A stretch of 64,000 nucleotides of DNA from Candidatus Dechloromonas phosphoritropha (lineage in GTDB: Bacteria > Pseudomonadota > Gammaproteobacteria > Burkholderiales > Rhodocyclaceae): assembly GCA_016722705.1 (NCBI GenBank), contig JADKGN010000004.1, positions 496,001 to 560,000 of the forward strand. Direction: 5' to 3'. This document shows positions 33,728 through 42,880 of this stretch, piece by piece. Each line of letters opens with the position of its first letter. The first letter of the stretch is position 1. The notes beneath the pieces are model-generated. The model was not told where the DNA came from, did not search any database, and worked only from the letters and a program-made list of their open reading frames with translations. A program made the translations under genes and the position numbers.

Positions 33728-35023
33728 TCAGAGACGGAACACCGTGAAGCCGGCAGCGGTCGCGGCATTGCGGTCATAAAGACACTTCAGATCGGCGAGA
33801 ACCGGCTTTTCACCTTGACAGAGCGAACGCAATGCTGCGAGATCGACTTCGCGAAATTCATTGTGTCCTACTGCCACAACCAATGAATCCACCGGATGCG
33901 CTGCATCGATGGTTCCAAGCTGTATACCGTACTCATGAGCAACCTCATCCGCATCCGCCCACGGGTCGGAAACGACCACCTGGACTCCCCAGTTCTGAAG
34001 TTCCTGCACGAGGTCGGCTACCTTGCTGTTGCGGATGTCCGGGCAGTTTTCCTTGAAGGTGATGCCCAACACGCCGACTGTGCTGCGCGCCACATCGATT
34101 CCGTTGCGCAGCATCAACATGATGACGTTGCGGGCAGCGTAACGTGCCATGTTGTCATTGATCCGGCGCCCGGCGAGGATGACTTGCGGATGATAGCCGA
34201 CCTCCTCCGCCTTGTGTGTCAGGTAGTACGGGTCAACGCCGATGCAGTGACCGCCGACCATCCCCGGGCGGAAGGGCAGGAAGTTCCACTTGCTGCCTGC
34301 CGCTTCGAGAACTTCAAGCGTGTCGATCCCGAGGCGGTCGAAGATCACCGAGAGTTCATTTACAAGTGCGATATTCAGGTCACGCTGGGTATTTTCGATA
34401 ACCTTGGCCGCTTCCGCCACCTTCAGGCTGGTAGCGGGGAAGGTGCCGGCGGCAATGATGCTGGCGTAGAGCGCATCGACCGCTTTCGCCACCTCGGGTG
34501 TCGAGCCGCTGGTAATCTTCCTGATCTTGGTCAGCGTGTTGACCTTGTCGCCCGGATTGATGCGCTCGGGGCTGTAGCCACAGAAGAAATCCTGGTTGAA
34601 CTTAAAGCCAGAATACTTCTCCAGCACCGGCACGCAAACCTCTTCGGTACATCCCGGAAATACCGTCGATTCATAGATCACAATTGACCCTGCTTTCATC
34701 ACCTTGCCAACCGTTTCGCTGGCCTTGACCAGCGGCGTGAGATCCGGGCGATTGGCCTTGTCGATGGGCGTCGGGACGGTGACGATGAAAACACCACAAT
34801 CCGCTATAGCCTCGGGTTGATTGCTGTAGGAAAGCTGCTTGGCAGCCACCAGGTCTTCGGGTGTCACTTCCAGCGTACTGTCCTTGCCGGAGCGCAATTC
34901 AGCAATCCGCGACAGATTGATGTCGAAGCCGACGACCGGCCGCGACTTCCCAAACTCGACGGCAAGCGGCAATCCCACATACCCCAAGCCGATGATCGCC
35001 ACTTTCTTGTCATTCAGGTTCAT
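33728..35023 (-). CDS. wbpA: UDP-N-acetylglucosamine 6-dehydrogenase (WbpA/TviB/WbpO type)
   Basis: 431 residues. KVAIIGLGYVGLPLAVEFGK Rossmann motif, YESTVFPGCTEEVC, SPERINPGDK, the invariant Lys in SLKVAEAAKVIENTQRD, the catalytic Cys in MVGGHCIGVDPYYL and ITFKENCPDIRNSK. It oxidises C6 of UDP-GlcNAc (or GalNAc) to the uronic acid with NAD. Position next to wbpB and wbpD supports WbpA; the sequence is also of the TviB/WbpO kind, so the epimer used is not certain. Two bases separate it from upstream glmS. Confidence 0.88.
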   Translation of the reverse strand: MNLNDKKVAIIGLGYVGLPLAVEFGKSRPVVGFDINLSRIAELRSGKDSTLEVTPEDLVAAKQLSYSNQPEAIADCGVFIVTVPTPIDKANRPDLTPLVKASETVGKVMKAGSIVIYESTVFPGCTEEVCVPVLEKYSGFKFNQDFFCGYSPERINPGDKVNTLTKIRKITSGSTPEVAKAVDALYASIIAAGTFPATSLKVAEAAKVIENTQRDLNIALVNELSVIFDRLGIDTLEVLEAAGSKWNFLPFRPGMVGGHCIGVDPYYLTHKAEEVGYHPQVILAGRRINDNMARYAARNVIMLMLRNGIDVARSTVGVLGITFKENCPDIRNSKVADLVQELQNWGVQVVVSDPWADADEVAHEYGIQLGTIDAAHPVDSLVVAVGHNEFREVDLAALRSLCQGEKPVLADLKCLYDRNAATAAGFTVFRL

Positions 35024-35025
35024 GA

Positions 35026-36849
35026 TTACTCCACAGTCACGGATTTGGCGAGATTTCTCGGCTTGTCGACGTCCGTCCCCTTCACCAGCGCCACGTGATA
35101 GGAGAGGAGTTGCAGCGGAATGACGTGCAGGATCGGCGACAATTCGCCATAGTGCTCCGGGAGGCGCAGGATGTGAATACCTTCGGATTCGGTCATTTCC
35201 GAATCGGCATCGGCAAACACATACAATTCGCCACCACGCGCCTGCACTTCCTTAAGGTTGGATTTCAGCTTGTCGAGCAACAGGTCGTTCGGGGCCACCG
35301 AGATAACCGGCATGTCGGCATCGACCAGCGCCAGCGGGCCGTGCTTGAGTTCGCCGGCGGGGTAGGCTTCGGCATGAATGTAGGAGATTTCCTTGAGCTT
35401 CAGCGCGCCTTCCAGCGCGATCGGATAATGCCGGCCACGGCCAAGGAACAGGGCGTGGTGCTTGTCGGCAAAGCGCAGCGCCCAGGCCTTGATGTCGGAT
35501 TCCAGCTCCAGCACCTTGTTGACCGCAACCGGCAGGTGGCGGAGCTGGTCGATGTAGGCACTCTCCTGATCGGCGCTCAGGCGATTCTTCACCTTGGCGA
35601 TGACCAGCGTCAGCAGGAAGAGTGCGGCAAGCTGAGTGGTGAAGGCCTTGGTCGAGGCGACACCGATTTCCGGGCCGGCGCGAGTAATGAAGCGCAGCGC
35701 GCATTCGCGAACGATGGCCGACTCGGGAACATTGCAGATGGCCAGGGTCTTCATCTGGCCGAGTGACTTGGCGTGGCGCAGTGCGGCCAGTGTGTCGGCG
35801 GTCTCGCCAGACTGGGAGATGGCAACGATAAGCTGGCGCGGATTGGGCACCGAGGTGCGATAGCGGTATTCGCTGGCGACCTCGACGTTGCAGGTGACGC
35901 CGGCGATGGCTTCGAGCCAGTAGCGGGCGGTATAGCCGGAGTGGCTGCTGGTGCCGCAGGCGAGGATCAGGATCGAATCGACGTCGGCCAGCAGGCTGGC
36001 GGCTTCGGCGCCGAAGATGCCGGGCTGGATGGTCTTGCTGCCGCCGACGATATCCAGTGTGTTGGCCAGCGCTTCCGGCTGCTCGAAGATTTCCTTCTGC
36101 ATATAGTGCTGGTAGTTACCAAGTTCCACAGCGGCAGCCGAGAGTTCGGAGACATGGACCGGACGTTCGACCGGGGTGCCGTCGAGGCGGGTAATTTTGA
36201 CGCCTGTCGCGGTCAACTCGGCAATATCGCCATTTTCCAGGTAGACCATGTTGCGTGTCACCTGCAACAGGGCCGAGGCGTCGGAGGCAGCGTAGTTGCC
36301 GGTTTCCGAGACGCCGAGCAGCAGTGGCGAGCCTTCGCGGGCGACGACAACCTTGCCCGGCTGGCGATGGTCGATAACGGCGATGGCGTAGGCGCCGACC
36401 AGGCGGCGGCAGGCAATGCGGACGGCGGCAAAAAGGTCGGGCTCGGTCTGCAACGTGGCTTCGACGAGGTGGGCGATACTTTCGGTGTCGGTATCGGAAG
36501 TGAAGACGTGGCCCAGGGCGCTCAGTTCGTTGCGCAGGCTTTCGTAGTTCTCGATGATGCCATTGTGGACGACTGCGATCGAACCCGAAACGTGCGGATG
36601 GGCATTGCGTTCGCTGGGGATTCCGTGGGTAGCCCAGCGGGTGTGGGCGATTCCGGTGACCGACCGCGTATTGGACGAGGCGGTTTCGAGTTCCGCGACG
36701 CGCCCGACCGAACGGACACGTTCGATGCCGGCGCCGCTGATGACAGCCAGCCCCGCCGAGTCATAGCCTCGGTATTCGAGTTTCTTCAGGCCCTCAACCA
36801 GAACTGGGACTATGTTGCTGCCGGCTGCAGCCGCGACAATTCCGCACAT
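35026..36849 (-). CDS. glmS: Glutamine-fructose-6-phosphate aminotransferase
   Basis: 607 residues, full length. Catalytic Cys2 (MCGIVAAAAGSN), glutaminase pattern RWATHGIPSERNAHPH, two SIS isomerase domains with ACGTSSHSGYTARYWLE, VASEYRYRTSVP, ISQSGETADTLAAL and EGALKLKEISYIHAEAYPAG, ending in the conserved DKPRNLAKSVTVE. It makes glucosamine-6-phosphate, the entry to UDP-GlcNAc. Placement within the polysaccharide operon suggests a boost in amino-sugar supply; whether it is the only genomic copy cannot be told here. Confidence 0.95.
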   Translation of the reverse strand: MCGIVAAAAGSNIVPVLVEGLKKLEYRGYDSAGLAVISGAGIERVRSVGRVAELETASSNTRSVTGIAHTRWATHGIPSERNAHPHVSGSIAVVHNGIIENYESLRNELSALGHVFTSDTDTESIAHLVEATLQTEPDLFAAVRIACRRLVGAYAIAVIDHRQPGKVVVAREGSPLLLGVSETGNYAASDASALLQVTRNMVYLENGDIAELTATGVKITRLDGTPVERPVHVSELSAAAVELGNYQHYMQKEIFEQPEALANTLDIVGGSKTIQPGIFGAEAASLLADVDSILILACGTSSHSGYTARYWLEAIAGVTCNVEVASEYRYRTSVPNPRQLIVAISQSGETADTLAALRHAKSLGQMKTLAICNVPESAIVRECALRFITRAGPEIGVASTKAFTTQLAALFLLTLVIAKVKNRLSADQESAYIDQLRHLPVAVNKVLELESDIKAWALRFADKHHALFLGRGRHYPIALEGALKLKEISYIHAEAYPAGELKHGPLALVDADMPVISVAPNDLLLDKLKSNLKEVQARGGELYVFADADSEMTESEGIHILRLPEHYGELSPILHVIPLQLLSYHVALVKGTDVDKPRNLAKSVTVE

Positions 36850-36913
36850 TCTGGCCTCACGAAAAAGAGCCGATTATACAATGCGCGCCGTGAGGTAGGC
36901 ATTCGCATAGAGT

Positions 36914-38056
36914 CTAAAAATCGATGGCTTGTGCCAGCGCATTGAAGACCAATTCCTGGTCATTTTCCTCCAATCCAACCCACATTGGTAACCGAATCAA
37001 CCGCTCTGACTGACTATTTGTCACATCCATCGAACCATGTACCCGCCCGTAGCGTCGGCCGGCAGGAGAAGAGTGCAGAGGTACGTAATGAGATACCGAA
37101 TGGATTCCGTTGCGCATTAATTCAGTCAGCACATTCCGCCGATCAATCTCTGCCGCCAGAAGAACGTAATACATATGCGCATTGTGCTGACAACCTTCCG
37201 GAATGAAAGGTCGGCGTATCAGACCTTTGACTTCAAGATGAGCGAAAGCTACGTGGTAGCGATCCCACATCGCCAGTCGTACGTCGGTTATTGCTTGCGC
37301 CTCCTCAAGTTGTGCCCACAGAAATGCCGCAATGAGTTCACCTGGCAAGAATGAGGAACCCACCTCCTGCCAAGTGTATTTATCCACCTCACCCCTGAAA
37401 AACCGGCTGCGGTCCGTACCCTTTTCCCGAATAATCTCGGCCCGCAATGCCAATCCAGGGTCATTGACCAACAACGCCCCACCTTCGCCGGAAATCACAT
37501 TCTTGGTCTCGTGGAAGCTGTACGCGCCTAGATCACCAATGCTGCCAAGTGCCTGCCCCTTGTAACTCGCCATGACGCCCTGCGCAGCATCCTCGACAAC
37601 CTTCAGCCCGTGCCGCCGTGCGATGCCCATGATCGTGTCCATTTCACACGCCACCCCGGCGTAATGGACTGGCACAATCGCCCTGGTGCGAGGATTGATC
37701 GCCGCCTCGATCAGACGTTCATCGAGGTTCAAGGTATCTTCGCGGATATCCACAAACACCGGCACCCCGCCCCGCAACACGAATGCATTGGCGGTGGATA
37801 CGAAGGTGAACGAAGGCATGATCACTTCGTCACCGGGCTGGATATCGAGCAGTAACGCTGCCATCTCCAAAGCCGCGGTACAAGAATGGGTCAGCAGCGC
37901 CTTGTTGCAACCGGTTTTCTCTTCAATCCACCGGTGGCAGCGTTTCGTGAACGGGCCATCGCCCGCCAGCATGTTGCCGAACTTGGCTTCGGCAATGTAA
38001 TAGAGTTCCTTGCCCGTCATGTACGGGCGATTGAACGGTATCTTATCTTCCCTCAT
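36914..38056 (-). CDS. wecE: dTDP-4-amino-4,6-dideoxygalactose transaminase-like (WecE/RffA)
   Basis: 380 residues. DegT-family PLP enzyme with the RffA/WecE wording: IPFNRPYMTGKEL, LLTHSCTAALEMAALLLDIQ, VIMPSFTFVSTANAFVLRGG, VPVHYAGVACEMDTIMGIA, YSFHETKNVISGEGGALL (PLP Lys in HETKN) and REKGTDRSRFFRGEVDKYTW. It transaminates dTDP-4-keto-6-deoxyglucose to dTDP-Fuc4N (or Qui4N), using the product of RfbB encoded at the other end of the locus. It is followed by two methyltransferase genes and an acyl-transfer module on the upstream side, consistent with a modified 4-amino sugar. Confidence 0.9.
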   Translation of the reverse strand: MREDKIPFNRPYMTGKELYYIAEAKFGNMLAGDGPFTKRCHRWIEEKTGCNKALLTHSCTAALEMAALLLDIQPGDEVIMPSFTFVSTANAFVLRGGVPVFVDIREDTLNLDERLIEAAINPRTRAIVPVHYAGVACEMDTIMGIARRHGLKVVEDAAQGVMASYKGQALGSIGDLGAYSFHETKNVISGEGGALLVNDPGLALRAEIIREKGTDRSRFFRGEVDKYTWQEVGSSFLPGELIAAFLWAQLEEAQAITDVRLAMWDRYHVAFAHLEVKGLIRRPFIPEGCQHNAHMYYVLLAAEIDRRNVLTELMRNGIHSVSHYVPLHSSPAGRRYGRVHGSMDVTNSQSERLIRLPMWVGLEENDQELVFNALAQAIDF

Positions 38057-38138
38057 AGAAACCCTCCGCGCCTGCGGGTTTCACGCGCCATAGCAGCGAG
38101 ACAGTCCTGACACTCACAGCAGTGCGTCACGTGCACCA

Positions 38139-38753
38139 TCATTTCTGACATTCCATAAAGCAATGTGTATAGGGAATCCATATTTGATGACGCACATCAA
38201 CGCGAACCTCATTGAAAACACTACGGGCAAGCGCCTCGTATCCAGCCTTGTTCCGCACATTCTGCCCTCGGTCGCTCTTTACCAAAAAGCGAGCAATAGG
38301 ATTCTGCTCATTATCCAGACAAGGATCTATCGTGAGGAGTCTGCCACCAGGCTTGAGAGCCTGCAAGGCGAGTCGCATCACTTCCAATGCGACAGAATCA
38401 TCAAGGTGATGCAACACACCAAGCGCAAGGACGACCTCAAAAGGCGGCAACTCAGCCAAGTCTTCAAATCCCAACTGCTTGCAGTGAAACATTCCCAGCA
38501 GGCCAAATCGAGTGCTCGCTTGTTGGATATACGCCTCACTGATATCGAAACCCCAATAGTCAACATCAGGTAGATAAGCCAGGATGTCCGCCGGACCGCA
38601 GCCAATATCTAATACTTTCATCCCGGAGAATGGCTGAACAAAGTCAGATACAAACCTCTGGCGAATTTTATGAGCCCCCATCAGCGACTGGAACGAGGCA
38701 TAAACCAAAGGGGATGAGAGAATGGCTCTAATCCCATGAGTTATCTGCGCCAT
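38139..38753 (-). CDS. Class I SAM-dependent methyltransferase (1)
   Basis: 204 residues from ATG 38753 (shared base with the previous stop, TGATG). SAM-binding motif I KVLDIGCGPADILAYLP, motif II around YWGFDISEAYI, motif IV VVLALGVLHHLDD and post-motif LKPGGRLLTIDP, as in methyltransferase-11/UbiE-like enzymes. It could O-methylate a sugar or cap the glycan end. Coupled to the upstream methyltransferase and 82 bases before wecE. Substrate unknown. Confidence 0.82.
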   Translation of the reverse strand: MAQITHGIRAILSSPLVYASFQSLMGAHKIRQRFVSDFVQPFSGMKVLDIGCGPADILAYLPDVDYWGFDISEAYIQQASTRFGLLGMFHCKQLGFEDLAELPPFEVVLALGVLHHLDDSVALEVMRLALQALKPGGRLLTIDPCLDNEQNPIARFLVKSDRGQNVRNKAGYEALARSVFNEVRVDVRHQIWIPYTHCFMECQK

Positions 38754-39646
38754 CAACAGACCTCCGGATCAGCAGTTCTCTCGACACGGCAATCCATGAT
38801 GGGCTGCAAGACAGCCGGAACGAGCCAGAATAGTTGGTGAATTCGCAAGCGAACCAGCATCAGGAGGAAACTACGCATTGCCGGGGAACGACGGCCCGCA
38901 AAGTCCGGATCCGAAGCAATGCGCTCGAGGGTAGAGACCAACATAGAACGGTTGAAAGTCAGCTTGAGCCCCGAAAATCGTCGAACATACTTTCCAACCC
39001 TAATGACATTGATCCAGTTAAGTGATTTCCAGGTTCCAGATGGGTCGGGCACTGTCCGGCTACCAAATATCATCCGCCCCAGCAGTCTCTCCGTAAGCTG
39101 TTTGGAAAAAAAAGTCGGGATATTGAAGTGAGGCTCATAAGGGAAAAGGTAATTCGGGCAGGTGAAACGATAGCTTGCGCCGAAAGTCAGGCTTTTCCCC
39201 ACGTTTTCCAAGACACGCGCAACATCATCCACATGCTCCATCACGTTGACCGAAAATGCATAGTCAAAATGGTTGACCGTTGCGAGCACTTCAGCCGGAC
39301 GGTCAAAAATTGCAGGGCAGCACCCCAAGGATCGAGCTTTATCCATAACAATTTGGCGCATTTGGTCAAAATGTGAAAAACCATCGCCGATTGGCTCTAG
39401 TGCCGTGACCTCGAATCCCTCTCTCATCAACTGGCAACTAAGAAGCAATGAGCCTGCGCCGACCTCAAGAACTCTGGCCCCGGATTGCAGGCTATCAAGA
39501 TCAGAATCGATGTAACGCCGACCAAACAGTGCTTCCGCCGAGTAGGTATCAAGCAAAGGTAGTAACTCAGGTGCTGCGTTGACGAACTGTGAGCGGACCT
39601 CCGCCAACCAAAACTGGATAGCAAATGCTTGTTCCCCGTCATGCAT
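38753..39646 (-). CDS. Class I SAM-dependent methyltransferase (2)
   Basis: 297 residues. SAM motif I ARVLEVGAGSLLLSCQLM, EVTALEPIGDGF, and DYAFSVNVMEHVDDVARVL. Longer than enzyme 1, with about 100 C-terminal residues containing basic and hydrophobic segments (IHQLFWLVPAVLQPIMDC). It overlaps the SMR-like transporter gene by eight bases at its start and shares a TGATG with methyltransferase 1, so the three are cotranslated. Glycan or lipid-linked sugar methylation is plausible but unproven. Confidence 0.8.
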   Translation of the reverse strand: MHDGEQAFAIQFWLAEVRSQFVNAAPELLPLLDTYSAEALFGRRYIDSDLDSLQSGARVLEVGAGSLLLSCQLMREGFEVTALEPIGDGFSHFDQMRQIVMDKARSLGCCPAIFDRPAEVLATVNHFDYAFSVNVMEHVDDVARVLENVGKSLTFGASYRFTCPNYLFPYEPHFNIPTFFSKQLTERLLGRMIFGSRTVPDPSGTWKSLNWINVIRVGKYVRRFSGLKLTFNRSMLVSTLERIASDPDFAGRRSPAMRSFLLMLVRLRIHQLFWLVPAVLQPIMDCRVERTADPEVC

Positions 39647-40007
39647 CCGCAGTTACCCCAAGGACAATTCCACCAAAGATCAGCAACACAGCAACGAGTT
39701 TTGTGGCGGTTAGCGTTTCCGACAGAAAAAACCATCCCCCAAGCAAGACCATGGCAAAGGTAACCCCAATGTAAACGGGGAATGCAACAGTCAAAGGCAA
39801 CTTGGTGACAACATACAACCAGGCAAATGAGGCGATGAGTGCTGCGGCGTATGCTGAAACAATGACCGGGTCAGTCAGGAATTTCAGGAGTTGCCGCTGA
39901 AAACTTGCTTGCACGACCAGTGCCATCTCGCTTGTTCGCCATTTCACAATAAGCTGACTATAGGTTACAAGAACAGCAATGGGTAGAATCATCCAGTATT
40001 TTGTCAT
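39639..40007 (-). CDS. Small four-helix membrane protein, SMR/EamA-like
   Basis: 122 residues from ATG 40007. Four predicted transmembrane helices: WMILPIAVLVTYSQLIVKW, VIVSAYAAALIASFAWLYVV, PVYIGVTFAMVLLGGWFFLS and LVAVLLIFGGIVLGVTA. This is the size and layout of small multidrug resistance or ArnE/F-like half transporters, which in polysaccharide loci flip undecaprenyl-phosphate-sugars. Its neighbours (methyltransferases, membrane glycosyltransferase, GT2) favour a lipid-linked sugar flippase over drug export. Inference from topology and context. Confidence 0.7.
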   Translation of the reverse strand: MTKYWMILPIAVLVTYSQLIVKWRTSEMALVVQASFQRQLLKFLTDPVIVSAYAAALIASFAWLYVVTKLPLTVAFPVYIGVTFAMVLLGGWFFLSETLTATKLVAVLLIFGGIVLGVTADA

Positions 40008-40089
40008 TTTAGCTCTTACCAAAAAACGCTCAATATCAAATACATTAAATTAAAGGGCCGTCAATGAGTGAAGTAATTTTCGCTGCCTT

Positions 40090-40837
40090 GCGGATTTTGC
40101 CATTAGGGACCAGAACACACTGCTGGCCAAGCTGATTCCGGGCAGGCCGCCGAAAGTAAGCGCGGACGAAATGAGATGGCTGGCTCGGGCGGTTCGGGAG
40201 AATACGCCGCTGAAGTTCAAATTCTCCTTTAGTTCGTGCTTTCCCACCATCCGCGCTGAGGCACAAACCGAGGGCGCTACCCTCTACTTTACCGATGAAT
40301 CGGGAATCCACTCGGACTACTACATGGGAACAACGTGGGCGCCCAGAGACCAAACACCGGTCGTCGAGGTGACTGGACGACGCTTTTCGCTGAATATGAT
40401 CCCCGCAGTCAGTCCACGCAGTGAGTTCCAATTCATGCTCCATGACAGCTCGGTACCTGCGGCGGTGTTCCTGAAGTTCCTCAAGCTACTGATGGTCAGT
40501 ACAGAAAAGCTTGTCTTCCTTATTGTGGAGGGTCATCCCATTCACAAAGCAAAGTTCATCAGGGCATTTATCGAGGCATGAAGACCTTCTCAAGCTCTTC
40601 TATTTGCCCCCATATTTCCCGCACATGAATCCTGACGAGCCGGTATCGGCAAACGCCAAGCGGCACGTATCCCGCCAACACGTCAACTCTAAGAACGAGA
40701 CAAAAAAACTGGCGCATAGCGCATGGCACCGAATCCAGAAATTCCTGGAACTAGTGAAATCTTCCATTCGCCAGCCCGTGTGCCAATATGCCCTATCTGA
40801 GACTTCCTTTGAGGAGGCTAGTAATTGGCTAAAATAG
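40090..40837 (+). pseudogene. Decayed IS630-family transposase (second type)
   Basis: Pieces of an IS630 transposase of a lineage different from 24226-25287. The N-terminal end reads VSADEMRWLARAVRENTPLK, then the sequence jumps to EGATLYFTDESGIHSDYY, missing about 60 residues. The core continues through FRFM-like FQFMLHDSS and LIVEGHPIHKAK. A one-base frameshift near 40575 moves the remainder (LKLFYLPPYFPHMNPDEPV ... SIRQPVCQYA) into another frame. DDE residues are recognisable but the gene is dead. No 24-bp insert is present at its LPPY site. Outer boundaries are approximate. Confidence 0.8.
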
Positions 40838-40909
40838 CGAAAGGACCAGTAAGTATTTGCACGATCAAACTCGCTCCTAGATGAGTAGACACAGGAATCT
40901 ATCAGAAAG

Positions 40910-41176
40910 CTATCCCTTGCTTCGCTCATATATGAATTGAATCATATTTCTGATAACCCCCAATTTGCGGTCTGCCACATCTTGATCAGTAATTTTCACA
41001 CCGTATTTTTTTTCAATATAAGTTAGATAACCCATTATATCCAGTGAATCTAGCACCTTTGAATCGAATAATTCGACAGTTTCTTCGTCAATTGGAACAT
41101 CATTACCTTGCACTTTGATAACAAAATCAACTAAGTCCTCAAAAATAGCGCCCCTGTTCATTAATATAAGCTCCAT
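40910..41176 (-). CDS. Acyl carrier protein
   Basis: 88 residues, acidic. The phosphopantetheine attachment serine lies in FDSKVLDSLDIMGYL (DSL motif). Immediately upstream (18 bases) is a KAS III gene, so the pair forms a dedicated acyl-building unit rather than the housekeeping fab set. Strongly AT-rich compared with the GC-rich flanks. It probably carries a short or hydroxylated acyl group for transfer to an amino sugar by the hexapeptide acyltransferase two genes upstream. Confidence 0.85.
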   Translation of the reverse strand: MELILMNRGAIFEDLVDFVIKVQGNDVPIDEETVELFDSKVLDSLDIMGYLTYIEKKYGVKITDQDVADRKLGVIRNMIQFIYERSKG

Positions 41177-41194
41177 TCATTAATAATCTTATCA

Positions 41195-42157
41195 TCAATA
41201 CTCATATAAAATCGTCCCCCATGAGAACCCAACTCCAAAGCCGGAGAGAATTATCAGGTCTCCTTTATGCAAACAATTCTTATCCACCAGATTTTTAAGC
41301 GCAATCGGGATCGTTGAAGATACTGTATTGCCGTAATTTTCAAGGTCTATAATCATCTGCTCATCCGCCACTCCCAGCGCTTTACTAATTTCCTGGAGCA
41401 AATACTTGTTGGCTTGATGAAGGACGAAATATTTAACGTCTTTAGTAGTTAGTTTGTTTCTTTCCAAAATTTTAGCAATAGATTCCGGAACAGCTGTAAT
41501 TGAAAACTTTAAAACCTCCCTTCCATTCATATACAAAAAACTCGACTTATTATCGTCCCTGACAACACCGGAATTATAGGCTATTAGATTTTCAGCACCA
41601 CTTCCATCCGTTCCGAAATCTACGTCAATAACACCGTTCTTCTCATTGCTTTCGCTTATCAGGATAGCGCTTGCAGCATCACCAAAAAGTGGCGCAGTAT
41701 TCCTATCTTTATAGTTTATAATCTTGGAGTACTGATCAGCCATTATAATTAAAGCATTTTTTATCAAATTCGATTTGATGAAGTTCCCGGCGATAATTAC
41801 GCTATAAACAAATCCAGAGCACCCAAGATTGACGTCAAAGGCAATACACGAGGTTTTTAACTTGAGCTTATCCTGGACGATACAAGCTGTTGTTGGTAAT
41901 TTATAGTCCGGGTTCTGGGTACAAACCAGGAGAAGATCTATTGATTCAGCATCGATGTTATTAACATCAATTAATTTCTTCGCTGCTTTGAATGACATGT
42001 CAGACACAGATTCATTTTTTTCAGCCAAATGTCTAAATTTAATTCCAATTTTATTCTCAAGGAAGCCCCTCTCGATTCCGCATTCCGATTCCAGGAAAAC
42101 ATTGTCTATTATCTTCTCAGGCAAATAATATTCAATTTTATTTATGAAATAATTCAT
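41195..42157 (-). CDS. 3-oxoacyl-ACP synthase III-like (KAS III)
   Basis: 320 residues, thiolase fold. Catalytic Cys in DVNLGCSGFVYSV, catalytic His in FVLHQANKYLLQEI and Asn in LENYGNTVSSTIP; N-terminal ESECGIERGFLENKIGIKFRH is typical of FabH-like enzymes. It condenses an acyl-CoA with malonyl-ACP to start an acyl chain. In O-antigen loci such enzymes make unusual acyl groups for sugar N-acylation. AT-rich. The product cannot be read from sequence. Confidence 0.87.
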   Translation of the reverse strand: MNYFINKIEYYLPEKIIDNVFLESECGIERGFLENKIGIKFRHLAEKNESVSDMSFKAAKKLIDVNNIDAESIDLLLVCTQNPDYKLPTTACIVQDKLKLKTSCIAFDVNLGCSGFVYSVIIAGNFIKSNLIKNALIIMADQYSKIINYKDRNTAPLFGDAASAILISESNEKNGVIDVDFGTDGSGAENLIAYNSGVVRDDNKSSFLYMNGREVLKFSITAVPESIAKILERNKLTTKDVKYFVLHQANKYLLQEISKALGVADEQMIIDLENYGNTVSSTIPIALKNLVDKNCLHKGDLIILSGFGVGFSWGTILYEY

Positions 42158-42293
42158 ATCTGAGTCACCTTCTTTTACATCAGGTTACCTAAAACAACTA
42201 AAATTGGCCAAGAACAGTATTACCTATCAAGCTTCATTGCTTACAAAATCGATGTTGATTTAAAAATAATCCCTTAGCGGAGAATCGAAATCT

Positions 42294-42824
42294 CTAATGC
42301 TCTCTTTCGCGAATTTTCTTTGCGGGATTGCCAAAATATATTCCCCAAGGGTCCAGGTCTCTGTTTACAAAACTGCCTGCACTAATGATTGCCCCTTCTC
42401 CTATTGTTACAGGCATGATTATACTTCTAGCCCCTATATATACATCATCTCCTACCACCAATTTTCCTCCAACTTCCTTTGCCATTCCCTCGCCTAGCCC
42501 ATCCACCATTTTTAATCCTTTTGCATGAGAATATGTTGCTGACAAGAATACTGTGCCAGGGCCAGTAGAAACTCTATTCCCAATGATAGTTAATCCTCCG
42601 CCCCAAATCACCGTATGTGGCTGCACATCCGTGTATTCGCCAATTGTCACACCATCACCGGCATAAATAAAAACAAAATCACCGATTCGACAATGATTAC
42701 CCAAATCGACAACATGAGGTTTGGCTATTTTTGCCAAAGGATTTATTTTAACCCCTTCGCCGCAGGATCTAAGTTTCCCCCTTAGATTATCTCCCATCAG
42801 TTCAATATCCTGAATTGTGAACAT
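42294..42824 (-). CDS. Hexapeptide-repeat acyltransferase
   Basis: 176 residues of left-handed beta-helix: VVDLGNHCRIGDFVFIYAG, VTIGEYTDVQPHTVIWGGGL, TIIGNRVSTGPGTVFLSATY, VVGDDVYIGARSIIMPVTIG, ending IYFGNPAKKIRERE. The His in SHAKG is a candidate catalytic base. As neighbour to KAS III and ACP genes it may transfer the acyl group they build onto an amino sugar. It could equally be a simple O-acetyltransferase. A 136-base gene-free AT-rich gap separates it from the KAS III gene. Confidence 0.8.
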   Translation of the reverse strand: MFTIQDIELMGDNLRGKLRSCGEGVKINPLAKIAKPHVVDLGNHCRIGDFVFIYAGDGVTIGEYTDVQPHTVIWGGGLTIIGNRVSTGPGTVFLSATYSHAKGLKMVDGLGEGMAKEVGGKLVVGDDVYIGARSIIMPVTIGEGAIISAGSFVNRDLDPWGIYFGNPAKKIREREH

Positions 42825-42880
42825 CTAAAACTCCTTATTCCGAATAATTATTTCAAATTCAAAATTAATTTCGCCAACGC

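Noticed and set aside
35095..36945. Long plus-strand open frames (up to 390 codons) antisense to glmS
   Set aside because: glmS is certain on the minus strand; the antisense frames lack any recognisable domain and are composition shadows.
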